Shown: positions 1 through 8,801, numbered from the stretch's first letter. The stretch: DNA of 64,000 nucleotides from Firmicutes bacterium TM09-10 (GCA_003481005.1 QUKC01000015.1:1-64000), one strand, 5' to 3'. The notes: generated by a model not told the origin, from the sequence alone. Numbers and translations are program-made.

Positions 1-220
1 ATATCAGTTTTTAACGTTTACACAAAACTTGAAACGGTCTCAGCGAACTCTTGGTGAGCTGTTCTTCTTCCTTGTTGCTGGCAGAACTTCTCATTTTATT
101 TTGTGCTAAATCTTGACACAGGACCATTATTATAGCAAAAAATAATTTTATTTTCTACCTTAAGCAAATTTATGCGTAAAAAGCATAAAAAGATGCAGGG
201 ACTGACTCCCTACACCCTTC
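1..220. other. Left edge without a recognisable gene
   Basis: No complete gene is visible here. One + strand frame is open from position 2 to a TAA at 107-109 and could be the tail of something outside the window, but it has no motif I recognise. The segment after it is AT-rich. The duplicated Rpn sequence stops abruptly near position 245, so this edge may be a rearrangement junction. Confidence 0.3.
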
Positions 221-280
221 ATTAGATTATAATGTTACACTTATCTGCAAGCGCTATTTCCTTATAATGTACTTTCTCAA

Positions 281-732
281 TTACTCCATTCCGTATTTGT
301 CCATCATCCTCCGATAGACTTCCGGCTCCATCAACCTTGCGATATACTCTGTGTCCCCATTCTCTGACATTTTGGCAACCAGCTTCAGCGTACTTTCTTT
401 CGCCTTTTGCATTCCACGCAGTTCGCCCTTTTTCATTCCCTCTTTCATTCCAGCACTTTTTCCCTCTTCTCTCAGTTCCTCTGCCCATTCTTCCATCGCT
501 TTGCACATATCAATACTCTCCTTTCCGTTTTCCAGATATTTTTTTTCTTGTCCTGTAGTTCTTTCAGATTTAACATCACGCAGATCATATCGTAAGTCGC
601 TACGTCCATTCTGCTGATCCGATCTGCATGTTTTCTGCAGTATTCCTGAATTTTTGTCTTGCTGCTGCGCCGTTTCATCAATCCAATCAGCTCCCGCAGA
701 TTTGTCTGGAAATATTTTTCCTGCTTTTTCAC
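281..732 (-). pseudogene. Truncated, frameshifted copy of an Rpn/YhgA-like nuclease gene
   Basis: The two reading frames here together reproduce the C-terminal half of the intact gene at 1805-2812, but they are in different frames. The shift lies just after the shared stretch NLKELQDKK. The N-terminal half is missing: the copy is contiguous up to about 720 and then jumps to sequence matching the region upstream of the intact gene's start. In the intact copy the 8-mer CCTCCTGC occurs at 2254-2261 and at 2818-2825, exactly at the two deletion ends, so a ~564 bp deletion between short direct repeats explains the structure. DNA identity to 1775-2253 looks very high by eye. Downstream at 249-263 it still carries the RBS and TTG of a further gene that is otherwise absent. 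It is unlikely to make a functional protein. Confidence 0.85.
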
Positions 733-835
733 TTAATCCCTTTTCAGAATGAATATTGCTTTTTTCAGAGAATCATAAGCTGCATCATTCTTCCGCCAGC
801 TTTTGGTTACAGGTTTCCTTTTGCACCTTATATTC

Positions 836-1774
836 CTACGCTTTCATCCCGTACTTTGCCGCCATTTGCTCAAATACTTCCGGCTCCATCAACCTTGCGA
901 TATACTCTGTGTCCCCATTCTGCGACATTTTGGCAACCAGTTTCAGCGTATTTTCCCGTTCCTGTTTCATTCCTTTTTGAATTCCCATTTTCATTCCACG
1001 AGCTTCACCACGCTCTTCTCCCTGTTCCGTAGCATAATTCATCGCGTTGATCCAGTCCCTCTCTGCCTTCTCCTGCCTCATACACTCAATTCTGACTCTT
1101 TCGTCCTCTGTCAATGTAATCATCGTCTCCACTGCCTCCTTTATTTTTTCATTTTTCTCTGACAATTCCTGTAGTTCTTCCCAGGTTTCTGCAGTCAGCG
1201 TTTTTGCCCAGTCGTACAAGCCCGACTGTCGCTCTCTTTCTTCCGCTTTTTCTGCCTGCCGTAAAGACAGTACACAAAGCTTCATCTTATTTGTAAAAAC
1301 ACGGTCATGCTCCGTGTCCCACAGCTCGTATACCTGATAAAACGGATTCTTTCCGGATTTCCACAAATCGAAATCAAGAATTCCAATCTGTACCGTTGTT
1401 TTCAGGTTTTTATAATCTTCTCCCTTTTTCAGATCCAACAGATTCTCTGCCAGATAATACACTCCACGCTCATTCCAATTTCCCTCATCCAAAACCTGCA
1501 TCTCCAGATTTACACGGATATTTCCGTTCAAAAGAACCAGAATATCCATAATACAGCTTTTGTGGTCAATATCCTGCCCCGGCAGGATTGGATTCAGGAT
1601 TTCCAGCGACACGATCTCTTTCAGCTCAATCCGAAGCAGTGCCGCTATCAAATCTTTCAATGTTTCCTGATTTTTCTGAAACACAGTCGCAAACAGATAC
1701 GCATTCATAAAACGATATCTGATTTTTCCATGCTTCTCCATCAGCTTTTCCGATAATTTTATTTTCTTTTGCAA
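836..1774 (-). CDS. Rpn family recombination-promoting nuclease / PD-(D/E)XK transposase-like protein
   Basis: A 312-aa protein of the PD-(D/E)XK nuclease 'transposase' family (Rpn/PDDEXK_2). Rpn proteins are DNA endonucleases that stimulate recombination; they are not known to move themselves. The N-terminal nuclease core is visible: an acidic residue at D77 (IMDILV) followed by E91-x-Q93 (NLEMQ), the usual D...ExQ active-site pattern. The rest is charged and helical. The last ~45 residues (KLVAKMS.NGDTEYIARLMEPEV) are nearly identical to the neighbouring family members although the N-terminal halves are unrelated. Start: TTG at 1774 with AAGGA eight bases upstream; no better ATG exists. It lies 30 bp after the stop of the 1805-2812 gene, so the two are probably cotranscribed. 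Confidence 0.8.
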   Translation of the reverse strand: MQKKIKLSEKLMEKHGKIRYRFMNAYLFATVFQKNQETLKDLIAALLRIELKEIVSLEILNPILPGQDIDHKSCIMDILVLLNGNIRVNLEMQVLDEGNWNERGVYYLAENLLDLKKGEDYKNLKTTVQIGILDFDLWKSGKNPFYQVYELWDTEHDRVFTNKMKLCVLSLRQAEKAEERERQSGLYDWAKTLTAETWEELQELSEKNEKIKEAVETMITLTEDERVRIECMRQEKAERDWINAMNYATEQGEERGEARGMKMGIQKGMKQERENTLKLVAKMSQNGDTEYIARLMEPEVFEQMAAKYGMKA

Positions 1775-1804
1775 GCGTTATTTCCTTATAATGTACTTTC
1801 TCAA

Positions 1805-2812
1805 TTACTCCATTCCGTATTTGTCCATCATCCTCCGATATACTTCCGGCTCCAACAGTCTTGCAATATACTCTGTGTCCCCATTCTCTGACATTTTGGC
1901 AACCAGTTTCAGCATACTTTCTTTCGCCTTTTGCATTCCACGCAGTTCGCCCTCTTTCATTCCTTCTTTCATTCCCTCTTTTATTCCAGCACTTTTTCCC
2001 TCTTCTCTCAGTTCCTCTGCCCATTCTTCCATCGCTTTACACATATCAATGCTCCCCTTTCCATTTTTCAGGTATTTTTCTTTCTTGTCCTGTAGTTCTT
2101 TCAGATTTAACATCACGCAGATCATATCGTAAGTCGCTACGTCCATTCTGCTGATCCGATCTGCATGTTTTCTGCAGTATTCCTGAATTTCTGTCTTGCT
2201 GCTGCGCCGTTTCATCAATCCAATCAGTTCGCGCAGATTTGTCTGGAAATATTCCTCCTGCAACTCTTCCAACTGAAACACATAAATCTGGTATTCCTGC
2301 ACCATCTGTTTTAAAATCGGGTCAATTTCTTCCAGCTCCATCATTTCACTGAGCTTCTTTGGAGCATCCCACGGTTCCGTGCCATGATACAGCACGATCG
2401 TTACGATCGGCGTCAGATGATCTTTTCTGCCCATCTTGCTTAAATACTCTACACCGGTTTTTAATTTTCCCTCCCTTTTCAGCCGGATATAGCGAAGCTG
2501 TCTGGCATATTCTGCCAGATCATATTCCATACAGCGAAATGGCATCGTCAAATGCGGCTGATTCTGCGCTTCTGCTGCCAGCAAAACATAACTTTTCTCG
2601 TTCCAAAATGCCCGAATCGCATCCCGCTCCCGCCTTCTGGCAGTTGGTCTTTTCACGCGCTCTGACAATCCTTGTTGATAAAACTGCTGTACCTCGCACA
2701 GGTTGCCTGCCTGCACGACCTTCTCTCCCTGATATAGGCAACCATTGTACAGATCCGCCAACACCTCGGCACGTCCTAAATACGCCGTAAAAGCATCGTT
2801 TTGTTTCCCCAT
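1805..2812 (-). CDS. Rpn/YhgA-like family putative nuclease
   Basis: A 335-aa member of the Rpn/YhgA-like group. The stretch PIVTIVLYHGTEPWDAP (about residues 135-152) is the family hallmark. A helical middle follows, then a repeated, charged GMKEGMKEGEL segment and the tail NGDTEYIARLLEPEV shared with the gene at 836-1774 and the pseudogene at 281-732. The ATG at 2812 has a strong GGAGG five bases upstream. Rpn proteins are related to recombination nucleases, but I cannot confidently place a full catalytic triad in this copy. Gene amplification with tail sharing suggests recombination among the copies. No insertion-sequence inverted repeats flank it. Confidence 0.75.
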   Translation of the reverse strand: MGKQNDAFTAYLGRAEVLADLYNGCLYQGEKVVQAGNLCEVQQFYQQGLSERVKRPTARRRERDAIRAFWNEKSYVLLAAEAQNQPHLTMPFRCMEYDLAEYARQLRYIRLKREGKLKTGVEYLSKMGRKDHLTPIVTIVLYHGTEPWDAPKKLSEMMELEEIDPILKQMVQEYQIYVFQLEELQEEYFQTNLRELIGLMKRRSSKTEIQEYCRKHADRISRMDVATYDMICVMLNLKELQDKKEKYLKNGKGSIDMCKAMEEWAEELREEGKSAGIKEGMKEGMKEGELRGMQKAKESMLKLVAKMSENGDTEYIARLLEPEVYRRMMDKYGME

Positions 2813-2919
2813 TCATGCCTCCTGCTTTTTACTTTATTCCCTTTTCAGATTGAAGCAACAGAAATACACGCCTTGCAAACCTTCTATTGCCATAAATTGA
2901 AATCTGCAGCGCCTGCTGC

Positions 2920-3008
2920 CTGATGAAAACACAGCCCATCTATGCTGTGTTCGATAGAAAAGATAGATTGTCCGATTCGGAAAGAGTGTTCCCGGACAGT
3001 TTTTATTT
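2920..3008 (+). other. Orphan hairpins with terminator-like end
   Basis: The gene-free stretch 2813-3207 contains a hairpin with arms AACACAGC/GCTGTGTT near 2928-2951, then arms TGTCCG (2969-2974)/CGGACA (2993-2998) followed by GTTTTTAT. The second looks like an intrinsic terminator on the + strand, yet no + strand gene precedes it. It may end an unannotated small transcript or be a remnant. No other recognisable content was seen apart from the repeat at 3059-3161. Confidence 0.3.
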
Positions 3009-3058
3009 GCGAGTACACACTGACGCCCCTGCGCCTGCTTTGCAGGTGACCCGCCCCT

Positions 3059-3161
3059 TAGTGGACACGTAAAAACAATAGAATGCACACTCTGCGAGCA
3101 TTCTATTGTCATGAATCAAATGCCGCCTTCAGCGCCCTTGGTTTCCCTTCGTGTCCACTAC
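3059..3161 (-). repeat. CAATAGAATG hairpin (family A, copy 1) inside a 10-bp inverted repeat
   Basis: The core hairpin has arms CAATAGAATG (3076-3085) and CATTCTATTG (3099-3108), followed by TCATGAATC. Read on the minus strand, the second arm is followed by TTTTTAC, so the element also looks like an intrinsic terminator for cwlD. It is bracketed by AGTGGACACG (3059-3068) and CGTGTCCACT (3152-3161), a perfect 10-bp inverted repeat not seen at the other copies (38444 and 62268). Confidence 0.75.
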
Positions 3162-3207
3162 AGTTTACCACATTTTCGCAGGAGTTTAAATAGTGAAAAA
3201 TACGGTA

Positions 3208-3936
3208 CTACTCCTTCTTCCTTTTCAGCTCCTGTATAATCCCCATAAAAATGTTCCACGCCACCCGTTCCTGATAAACGCTGTCTGTCAGCAGCGCTTC
3301 CTCCTGCGGATTGCTCAAAAATCCGCACTCCACAATGACGATGGGACATGGTGTTTTTTTCAAAAGATAGTAGCTGTCATTCGCCTTTGCCTGCCGATGG
3401 TTCTGCGGGTCAAGTCCTTTTACCAGGCGCTCCTGCAGGCGTTTTGCAAGCTGCTTTCCCTCGACACTCGAGGTATAATAAAAAACCTGTGCCCCTTTGA
3501 TCGCCGGATCGGGATAGCTGTTCTGGTGAATACTGACCGCAAGATCCGCCTTTGCCTCTTCCATCATCGACACTCTCCGCTTCATATCCTGCACTTTTTT
3601 CCCGGACGCATTTTCATCATACAGACCGTTACTGTCCGTTCTCGTCATTACAACCGCAACATCCGCCTGCTTTAACAATGCTTCCAACCGCTTCGCAATC
3701 GCCAGATTGATTTCTTTTTCCAGAGTTCCGGCTGTGCCGATTTTCCCCGGATCGTCTCCGCCATGTCCCGCATCAACTACAACGCAGTATTTCGTCCGGC
3801 TCTGTCTACTCTGCTCCCTCTCTACCCGAAACTTTCCGGTCAGCACAGCGGCCTGTCTGCCTGTAAAAAAAGCGGCAGTAAAAAATACTGCCGCCGTTAT
3901 CAGAGAAAAAAGACTCTGCATTTCTTTTCGTCCCAT
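3208..3936 (-). CDS. cwlD: N-acetylmuramoyl-L-alanine amidase CwlD
   Basis: Amidase_3 family zinc amidase of 242 aa that cleaves the bond between N-acetylmuramic acid and L-alanine in peptidoglycan. CwlD acts in making muramic-delta-lactam in the spore cortex. Residues 8-27 form an N-terminal membrane anchor or uncleaved signal. The zinc and catalytic residues are all visible: H58 (DAGHGGDDPG), E73 (TLEKEINL), H137 (SIHQNS) and E203 (VECGFLSN). Length matches CwlD of spore formers. The ribosome-binding site before the ATG at 3936 is weak and close, so the start could be wrong by a few residues. Its presence, with the GH18 protein next door, suggests a spore-forming ancestry. Transcription probably ends at the hairpin at 3076-3108. 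Confidence 0.88.
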   Translation of the reverse strand: MGRKEMQSLFSLITAAVFFTAAFFTGRQAAVLTGKFRVEREQSRQSRTKYCVVVDAGHGGDDPGKIGTAGTLEKEINLAIAKRLEALLKQADVAVVMTRTDSNGLYDENASGKKVQDMKRRVSMMEEAKADLAVSIHQNSYPDPAIKGAQVFYYTSSVEGKQLAKRLQERLVKGLDPQNHRQAKANDSYYLLKKTPCPIVIVECGFLSNPQEEALLTDSVYQERVAWNIFMGIIQELKRKKE

Positions 3937-4095
3937 ACCTGAAAAAGCCTCACCCGCTTTTTTCTATTGTATGGCATCTTCCGCTTCTCTATGTCTGTTT
4001 ACCGCGCAAGGGCCCCGTCAGTCTGCATAGCACCTCAGTGCATAACACTTCGGTGCGCGGCATCCCCCGCCGTATTCCTTATTCTATTTTCCGGT

Positions 4096-5784
4096 TTACT
4101 CTGCCGCAAATCCACTGATAACGCCCCAGATATTTTTGCGTCCATCATCAAAGCCCAGCTTCCATGCTGCAATGCCGCCCAGGTTGTGCTCCTTCATCAC
4201 GTTGACTTTGGCTTCCAGGGACTGCTCGTCCTCCAGCCAGATCTGCACGGTTCCGTCGCTCGTCTCAAACTCTACATAGTTCTGTCCAACGCTGTTGTCC
4301 CAGGTCGCAGCCGCCTGATTTTTATTCATGTAATCATAAGCAGTCTGAATCCCGACTGCACGGCTCGTCACCGCACCGTCCTCTGCAGTCGTCCAGATTC
4401 TTGTATACAGCGGAACTGCGTTGATGACTTTCTCCGAAGGAACCTCCTGCGTCATCCGCTCAATTCCTTCGGTCACATAGCCAAGGGAAGCTACGGAACC
4501 GGCAACCTCTGAACCACCCCAGTGCTCGTCATAGCCCATGATAATCACATAGTCTGCCATCACGCCCTGCTCCGCCCATTTATAATGTGCGTTATAGTTG
4601 TGGGGCACATAGTTATCGACGGAAAGCACAAGCCCCTTCTGTCTGCACGCTACGGACAGCTCCCGGATAAACTGGATATAATCCTGACTTCCATCCTCGG
4701 TCACCTTTTCAAAATCCACATTGATTCCATCAAAGCCGCAGCGATCTGCCTCACTCATCAGAACCTCGATAATCGCAGTCCGCTTACTCGTATAAGATAG
4801 AATTTCCTGCGGGTCAACGCCGTTATCCTCACGATGCGTAAAATCATCAATCAGTGCCCACACCTCCAGACCGAGGGCGTGTGCCTGCTGCACATAGGAG
4901 GGGCTGGCAATCCCATCCACAACGCCCGTATTATCGTAAAGAGAATACCAGGTCGGAGAAATTACATTAACGCCTGTCACACCGCTCATAACGCCCGGAA
5001 ACGTGGAATTTGCCGACTCTACGGTCACCTGATGCCACGCCAGATCGATTTTATGGTCCCGCAGATTGCCGGTATAATCCGGCTCCACATATCCGGTGTC
5101 CTTCACCGGAGTTTCCTCTGCCGGATCTGTCAAGTGCTTTTTCTGGACATAGCCGATATAGCCATCCTGCGTCTGCACCTGATCCCAGTTTTCCATCTCC
5201 TCCAAAACAGTGACCTTCGTCCCTTTTTCCAGATTCTGCAGAACCTCGCTCTTGACGCCGCCCCTGACGCGAAGTGCTGTGTTCTTCTTCAGCTCTGCGC
5301 TCTGAAGCGTATCCCAATTGGTCGTCAAAACAACCCGGTTGGGCTCTGTATACAATGCATAATTAAAATCCGAATACTGCTTTACATAATCCAGCGCAAG
5401 CCAGACATCCCCGTTCTGCTCCACAGCCGCTGTATATCCGTCTGCAGTCTGCTCCCCGATTCCAATCTGTACCGTTTCCTCCGGGAGGGTATACAAAAGC
5501 AGCTTTTCATTATGATCCACATAAAACCGCTCATTAAGCATCTCATGAACCGTATCCAGCTTCAGATAGCAGCGCTCATCCTGCAGCAGTCCCTTTTCCT
5601 CTGTCAGCTCCTGATTCCAGACAATCGCGACCTCCTGTGAACCGTTCAGCCCGAAATATACGTTTAAATCCGCTTCTTCCTTCGAACCGGAATATCTCTG
5701 GAACAAAAAAACGCCCGCAGCGCCTGCCAGAATCAGAACAATCAGCAACAGTCCGATTAACACCGGTATTACTTTCCTTTTCAT
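4096..5784 (-). CDS. Membrane-anchored glycoside hydrolase family 18 protein with SH3 domain
   Basis: About 562 aa from the ATG at 5784, chosen because CAGGAG lies ten bases upstream; an in-frame GTG 33 bases earlier has no such site. Order: basic N-terminus, one membrane segment (about residues 5-28), a 'stalk' region resembling copper-amine-oxidase-like N-terminal domains (about 40-155), a bacterial SH3 domain (about 165-220, ALRVRGGVKSEVL...DGYIGYVQKKHL) and a GH18 TIM barrel (about 265-562). The catalytic motif reads GFDGINVDFE with the acid E359; the Asn in place of one Asp is usual in the YaaH/SleL branch, which hydrolyses cortex peptidoglycan. It is probably an extracytoplasmic wall or spore-cortex hydrolase. 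A chitinase role is less likely. cwlD is the next gene downstream on the same strand. Confidence 0.82.
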   Translation of the reverse strand: MKRKVIPVLIGLLLIVLILAGAAGVFLFQRYSGSKEEADLNVYFGLNGSQEVAIVWNQELTEEKGLLQDERCYLKLDTVHEMLNERFYVDHNEKLLLYTLPEETVQIGIGEQTADGYTAAVEQNGDVWLALDYVKQYSDFNYALYTEPNRVVLTTNWDTLQSAELKKNTALRVRGGVKSEVLQNLEKGTKVTVLEEMENWDQVQTQDGYIGYVQKKHLTDPAEETPVKDTGYVEPDYTGNLRDHKIDLAWHQVTVESANSTFPGVMSGVTGVNVISPTWYSLYDNTGVVDGIASPSYVQQAHALGLEVWALIDDFTHREDNGVDPQEILSYTSKRTAIIEVLMSEADRCGFDGINVDFEKVTEDGSQDYIQFIRELSVACRQKGLVLSVDNYVPHNYNAHYKWAEQGVMADYVIIMGYDEHWGGSEVAGSVASLGYVTEGIERMTQEVPSEKVINAVPLYTRIWTTAEDGAVTSRAVGIQTAYDYMNKNQAAATWDNSVGQNYVEFETSDGTVQIWLEDEQSLEAKVNVMKEHNLGGIAAWKLGFDDGRKNIWGVISGFAAE

Positions 5785-5817
5785 TTGTCTGTATCTCCTG
5801 TGTTTTCTCTTTTTCAC

Positions 5818-6171
5818 CCATACACGTTATAGTGTAACACACCTTCCAGACAGCGTCATTACAAATTTGTCGGATTTTCAGAGGATCTGCCGCAATCTGT
5901 CCCTGTCCGGACCGCCTGAAAATACGACAACCGACAAAACGTCCATCTCTTTTTGTACACTCTCTGTTTCGAACGAACCGCAGAATACTGTCCGGCATTC
6001 CGAACAGTATTCCCGATCCGCTAAAGGTCCGGCTACGATCCACAGACCGCCTGTAAACCGCAGCTTCTCCAATATCGGCTTTCTGCAGCATCTATGGAAA
6101 TGGGGTTCCTTTTTCTACGCTTTTCCAAACCGATATCAGTACCTCCAACCATTCATGACATTCCTATCTGT
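5818..6171. other. Gene-poor stretch
   Basis: No convincing gene. A minus-strand frame of about 64 codons (5878-6072) begins with TTG and lacks an RBS. I could not relate it to a family. Confidence 0.3.
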
Positions 6172-6384
6172 TTACCATTTTGTCACTTCATCGTACCGGA
6201 CTTCGCAGAGCTTTCCTTCCTCATCCATGACAAAATCCGGCATGTATACAGCCCTTTCCCGCATGCAGCAGGTTCGAATAATTTCCCTCGGCGCAGTTTT
6301 TTTCCCATTCAGATAAAATCCGACGCCTTCCTGTTCCATCTGCTCCAGCATCCGTTCCCAGGTATCCGTTTTTAATCTTCCCAT
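6172..6384 (-). CDS. Small hypothetical protein (70 aa)
   Basis: Not a family I recognise. A 70-residue soluble, charged protein beginning MGRLKTDTWERMLEQMEQEG, with two adjacent Cys (IRTCCMRERAVYMPDFVMDEEG). I consider it real because AAAGGAGA sits five bases before the ATG and composition resembles neighbouring genes rather than antisense noise. The segment GVGFYLNGKKTAPREIIR looks like a compact alpha/beta fold. No partner genes give a functional clue. Confidence 0.55.
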   Translation of the reverse strand: MGRLKTDTWERMLEQMEQEGVGFYLNGKKTAPREIIRTCCMRERAVYMPDFVMDEEGKLCEVRYDEVTKW

Positions 6385-6845
6385 GGCAGTTCTCCTTTGC
6401 CAATGCGCTTTTGTCCCAAAAAGGAGCCGCGTGATATATATTCCTGTTCAGATCTGACACAAAAGCGAAAACGATAACGAGATGGATAGACTGTGTCCTG
6501 ACACCTATACAAGCACCAAATAAATAGTCGTAAAAATGTTAAAAAACTTCATCGTTATGATAATTGGTAAATTTTGAATTTTTGAATTTCCGATAGAGTC
6601 ACATAACTCTACGAGACTGCTACATACTATAAAGAATGATGAGAACAACTTTGCCGCTGATGTTCTCTCATAAGAATGCAGCCATATCAGCATGGCTGTC
6701 CCTGATGATTGGTATAAAATCGGTATCCTGCAAACCTCCGCTCCGACACGGACTGTCCGGAACCATCTCTGGCTTGTATTATAACGGATTCCGACCCTAC
6801 AATCAAGCAATTTCTAAAAAAACAAGAAACTGTTTCCCCATGCGC
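6385..6845. other. Gene-poor stretch upstream of mecA
   Basis: About 460 bp with no credible gene on either strand. It contains a weak hairpin near 6592-6622 (TAGAGT/ACTCTA arms). Only the mecA promoter just beyond its right end is clear. Confidence 0.35.
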
Positions 6846-6875
6846 TTGACTTTTGCACTTTCTTGTGTATATGAT
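6846..6875 (+). promoter_or_regulatory. Sigma-A-type promoter of mecA
   Basis: TTGACT (6846-6851), an 18-base spacer and TATGAT (6870-6875), about 90 bases before the mecA start. Confidence 0.7.
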
Positions 6876-6962
6876 AACTCTCACAGGAACGCAAATTTTT
6901 CGTTTCTGTGCGTCACACCGGCAGGATTCCGTAAGTATTTTATAAAGTAAGGATGTGATTAT

Positions 6963-7727
6963 ATGAAAATAGAAAAAGTGAATGACCATCAGATCCGCTG
7001 TACCCTGACCAAAGCCGATCTGGCTGACCGGGAGCTCAAAATCAGCGAGCTGGCATACGGCACTGAGAAAGCCAAAAGCCTGTTCCGCGACATGATGCAG
7101 CAGGCCTCCGCCAAATTCGGATTTGAAGCGGATGACATTCCTCTTATGATAGAAGCGATCCCGCTCAATGCCGACTGCATCGTTTTAGTAATCACCAAGG
7201 TGGAAGATCCGGAGGAGCTCGACACGCGCTTTTCTAAATTTGCTCCCGCAATGGAGGATGACGACGAGATTGATCCCGACGATTTTTCCGATAGCAGCTC
7301 TGACAACACCGACAGTATTTTCGACCTGTTCCGTCAGATCCAGGAAAGCCGTCATGCACAGGCTGCAGGCACTCCGACAGCCCCTGCTTCCAAAGAAGAC
7401 AAAACCACAGCTACAGCAGAGGTAAAACAGCCCCAGGAGGCACGGATTTTCTCCTTCCCTTCCATGCACACGCTGCTTCGCCTTTCCCATGTGGTGAACG
7501 ATTTTTACACCGGTCACAATACCCTTTACAGAAACCGTAAAAACGACTCTTATCTGCTGATCCTCAAAATGGATCAGACTTCCGTAAAGGATTTCAACCG
7601 GATCTGTAATATTGCTTCCGAATACGGTCGTCTCGAGCGCTCTGCTGCCGGCAGCGAAGCATATTTTAAAGAACACTATGAACTTGTGACGGAAAACAAC
7701 GCACTGCAGACGCTCGCCGCAATTTAA
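6963..7727 (+). CDS. mecA: Adaptor protein MecA
   Basis: A 254-aa adaptor that delivers substrates to the ClpC AAA+ unfoldase for ClpCP degradation; in Bacillus it targets ComK. The N-terminal substrate-binding domain (about 1-80, MKIEKVNDHQIRCTLTKADL...) and the C-terminal ClpC-binding domain (about 150-250, EARIFSFPSMHTLLRLSHVV...YEL) are joined by a very acidic linker (EDDDEIDPDDFSDSS) and an Ala/Thr/Pro-rich stretch. AAGGATG lies before the ATG. It stands alone, with its own promoter and a strong terminator. Slightly longer than Bacillus MecA because of the linker. Confidence 0.9.
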   Translation: MKIEKVNDHQIRCTLTKADLADRELKISELAYGTEKAKSLFRDMMQQASAKFGFEADDIPLMIEAIPLNADCIVLVITKVEDPEELDTRFSKFAPAMEDDDEIDPDDFSDSSSDNTDSIFDLFRQIQESRHAQAAGTPTAPASKEDKTTATAEVKQPQEARIFSFPSMHTLLRLSHVVNDFYTGHNTLYRNRKNDSYLLILKMDQTSVKDFNRICNIASEYGRLERSAAGSEAYFKEHYELVTENNALQTLAAI

Positions 7728-7734
7728 AGGTTAC

Positions 7735-7771
7735 AAAAAGCTCCGGCAGGACTTCCTGCCGGAGCTTTTTT
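7735..7771 (+). terminator. Intrinsic terminator after mecA (probably bidirectional)
   Basis: Perfect stem AAAAAGCTCCGGCAGG / CCTGCCGGAGCTTTTT with a 4-base loop. A-run and T-run on both sides allow it to end both mecA (+) and pflA (-). Confidence 0.9.
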
Positions 7772-7812
7772 ACAGCGCGCTTTCCTTTTATCATCTGCGC
7801 ACCGCCTCTTTT

Positions 7813-8544
7813 TTATTTTTTAAATTCCAGAATCTTCTTCGCATTCTGAATTCTGTCCTCTGTCGGAGGTTCTACCCCCTCCAGCTTATAGGGAATTCCA
7901 AGCTCTTTCCATTTGTATGCGCCAAGTGTATGGTACGGAAGCACCTCAACCTTGGTAACCGTTTTCAACGTATCAATAAACTCTCTTGTACGAATCAAAT
8001 ACTCATCTTTATCCGTGATGCCGGGAACCAGTACGTGACGGATCCACATCTTGATACCCTGATCGGAAAGATATCTTGCACAATCCAGAATATTTTTATT
8101 CGTATGACCGGTCAGTTTTTTGTGCTCTTCATCATCAATATGCTTGATGTCCAGCATAACCAGATCGGTGTACTTCAACAGCTCGTTAAATTTGGAGAAA
8201 AACGGCTCTTCTCTTGTAAACGGTTGTGCGGAAGTATCCAGCGTCGTATTGATGCCGCGCTCATGCGCTTTTCGGAACAGATCAATCAGAAAATCAATCT
8301 GCAAAAGCGCCTCACCGCCGCTGACGGTAATGCCGCCTTCTTTGCCCCAGTAGCTGCGGAAACGTTCTGCCTTGTCCAACAGTTCGTCTGCCGTCATCAG
8401 GTTATCCGTCTCCGGATTCCAGGTATCTACGTTGTGGCAATACTGGCAGCGCATATTACATCCCTTTAAGAAAATCAGATAACGGATTCCGGGACCATCT
8501 ACTGCCCCAAAAGACTCCAACGAGTGAATTCTGCCTTTAATCAT
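7813..8544 (-). CDS. pflA: Pyruvate formate-lyase activating enzyme
   Basis: Radical SAM enzyme of about 243 aa that abstracts hydrogen from the active-site glycine of PflB, using one [4Fe-4S] cluster and S-adenosylmethionine. The cluster motif is C29-x3-C33-x2-C36 (KGCNMRCQYCHN), and GGITVSGGEAL is the SAM-binding GGE region. The start is ATG 8544 (MIKGRIHSLESFG), with AAAGGA five bases upstream; the 27-base longer frame has no RBS. It follows pflB on the same strand after 257 bp containing three stacked hairpins, so its level is probably set lower than that of pflB. Confidence 0.93.
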   Translation of the reverse strand: MIKGRIHSLESFGAVDGPGIRYLIFLKGCNMRCQYCHNVDTWNPETDNLMTADELLDKAERFRSYWGKEGGITVSGGEALLQIDFLIDLFRKAHERGINTTLDTSAQPFTREEPFFSKFNELLKYTDLVMLDIKHIDDEEHKKLTGHTNKNILDCARYLSDQGIKMWIRHVLVPGITDKDEYLIRTREFIDTLKTVTKVEVLPYHTLGAYKWKELGIPYKLEGVEPPTEDRIQNAKKILEFKK

Positions 8545-8681
8545 ATCGTCCTTTCCCTGCCTTGCAGGCATTCACTGCGGATATGCGTCAGACATCGCTG
8601 CAGTCATCCCCTGCGGGCAGCACGAGGTATTCCTTTTGCTGTATTTTACTATCCATTATTCCACATAACGGATGTTTTATG

Positions 8682-8775
8682 CTCGACCAAGGAGCTGGTC
8701 GAACACGGAGGGCTTTTCTCGACCAGGAATCTGGTCGAGAAAAGGAGCCGGGCAAGCTGCCCGACTCCTTTAAAA
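8682..8775 (-). terminator. Three consecutive hairpins between pflB and pflA
   Basis: In minus-strand order: stem AAGGAG.CGGGC / GCCCG.CTCCTT followed by TTCTC (8742-8770), the likely pflB terminator; stem CTTTTCTCGACCA / TGGTCGAGAAAAG (8713-8744); and stem TTCGACCA / TGGTCGA (8682-8703). The last two share the CGACCA arm. They may act as a leaky terminator or mRNA-stabilising structure. Confidence 0.75.
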
Positions 8776-8801
8776 TACACCTGTTAAAAACTGTAGTTAA
8801 A

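Noticed and set aside
836..2812. Insertion sequence ends around the Rpn genes
   Set aside because: No flanking inverted repeats or target duplications were seen; Rpn proteins are nucleases rather than mobile-element transposases.
2834..3112. Minus-strand frame of 92 codons between cwlD and the Rpn gene
   Set aside because: It reads straight through the palindromic repeat and an intergenic hairpin; no RBS. The similar peptide at 62149-62367 arises from the same repeat.
5878..6072. Possible 64-codon minus-strand gene
   Set aside because: TTG start without RBS and no recognisable family; it could be a decayed gene.
8682..8775. CRISPR-like repeat series
   Set aside because: Only two arms are shared, with no regular spacers; they are hairpins after pflB.
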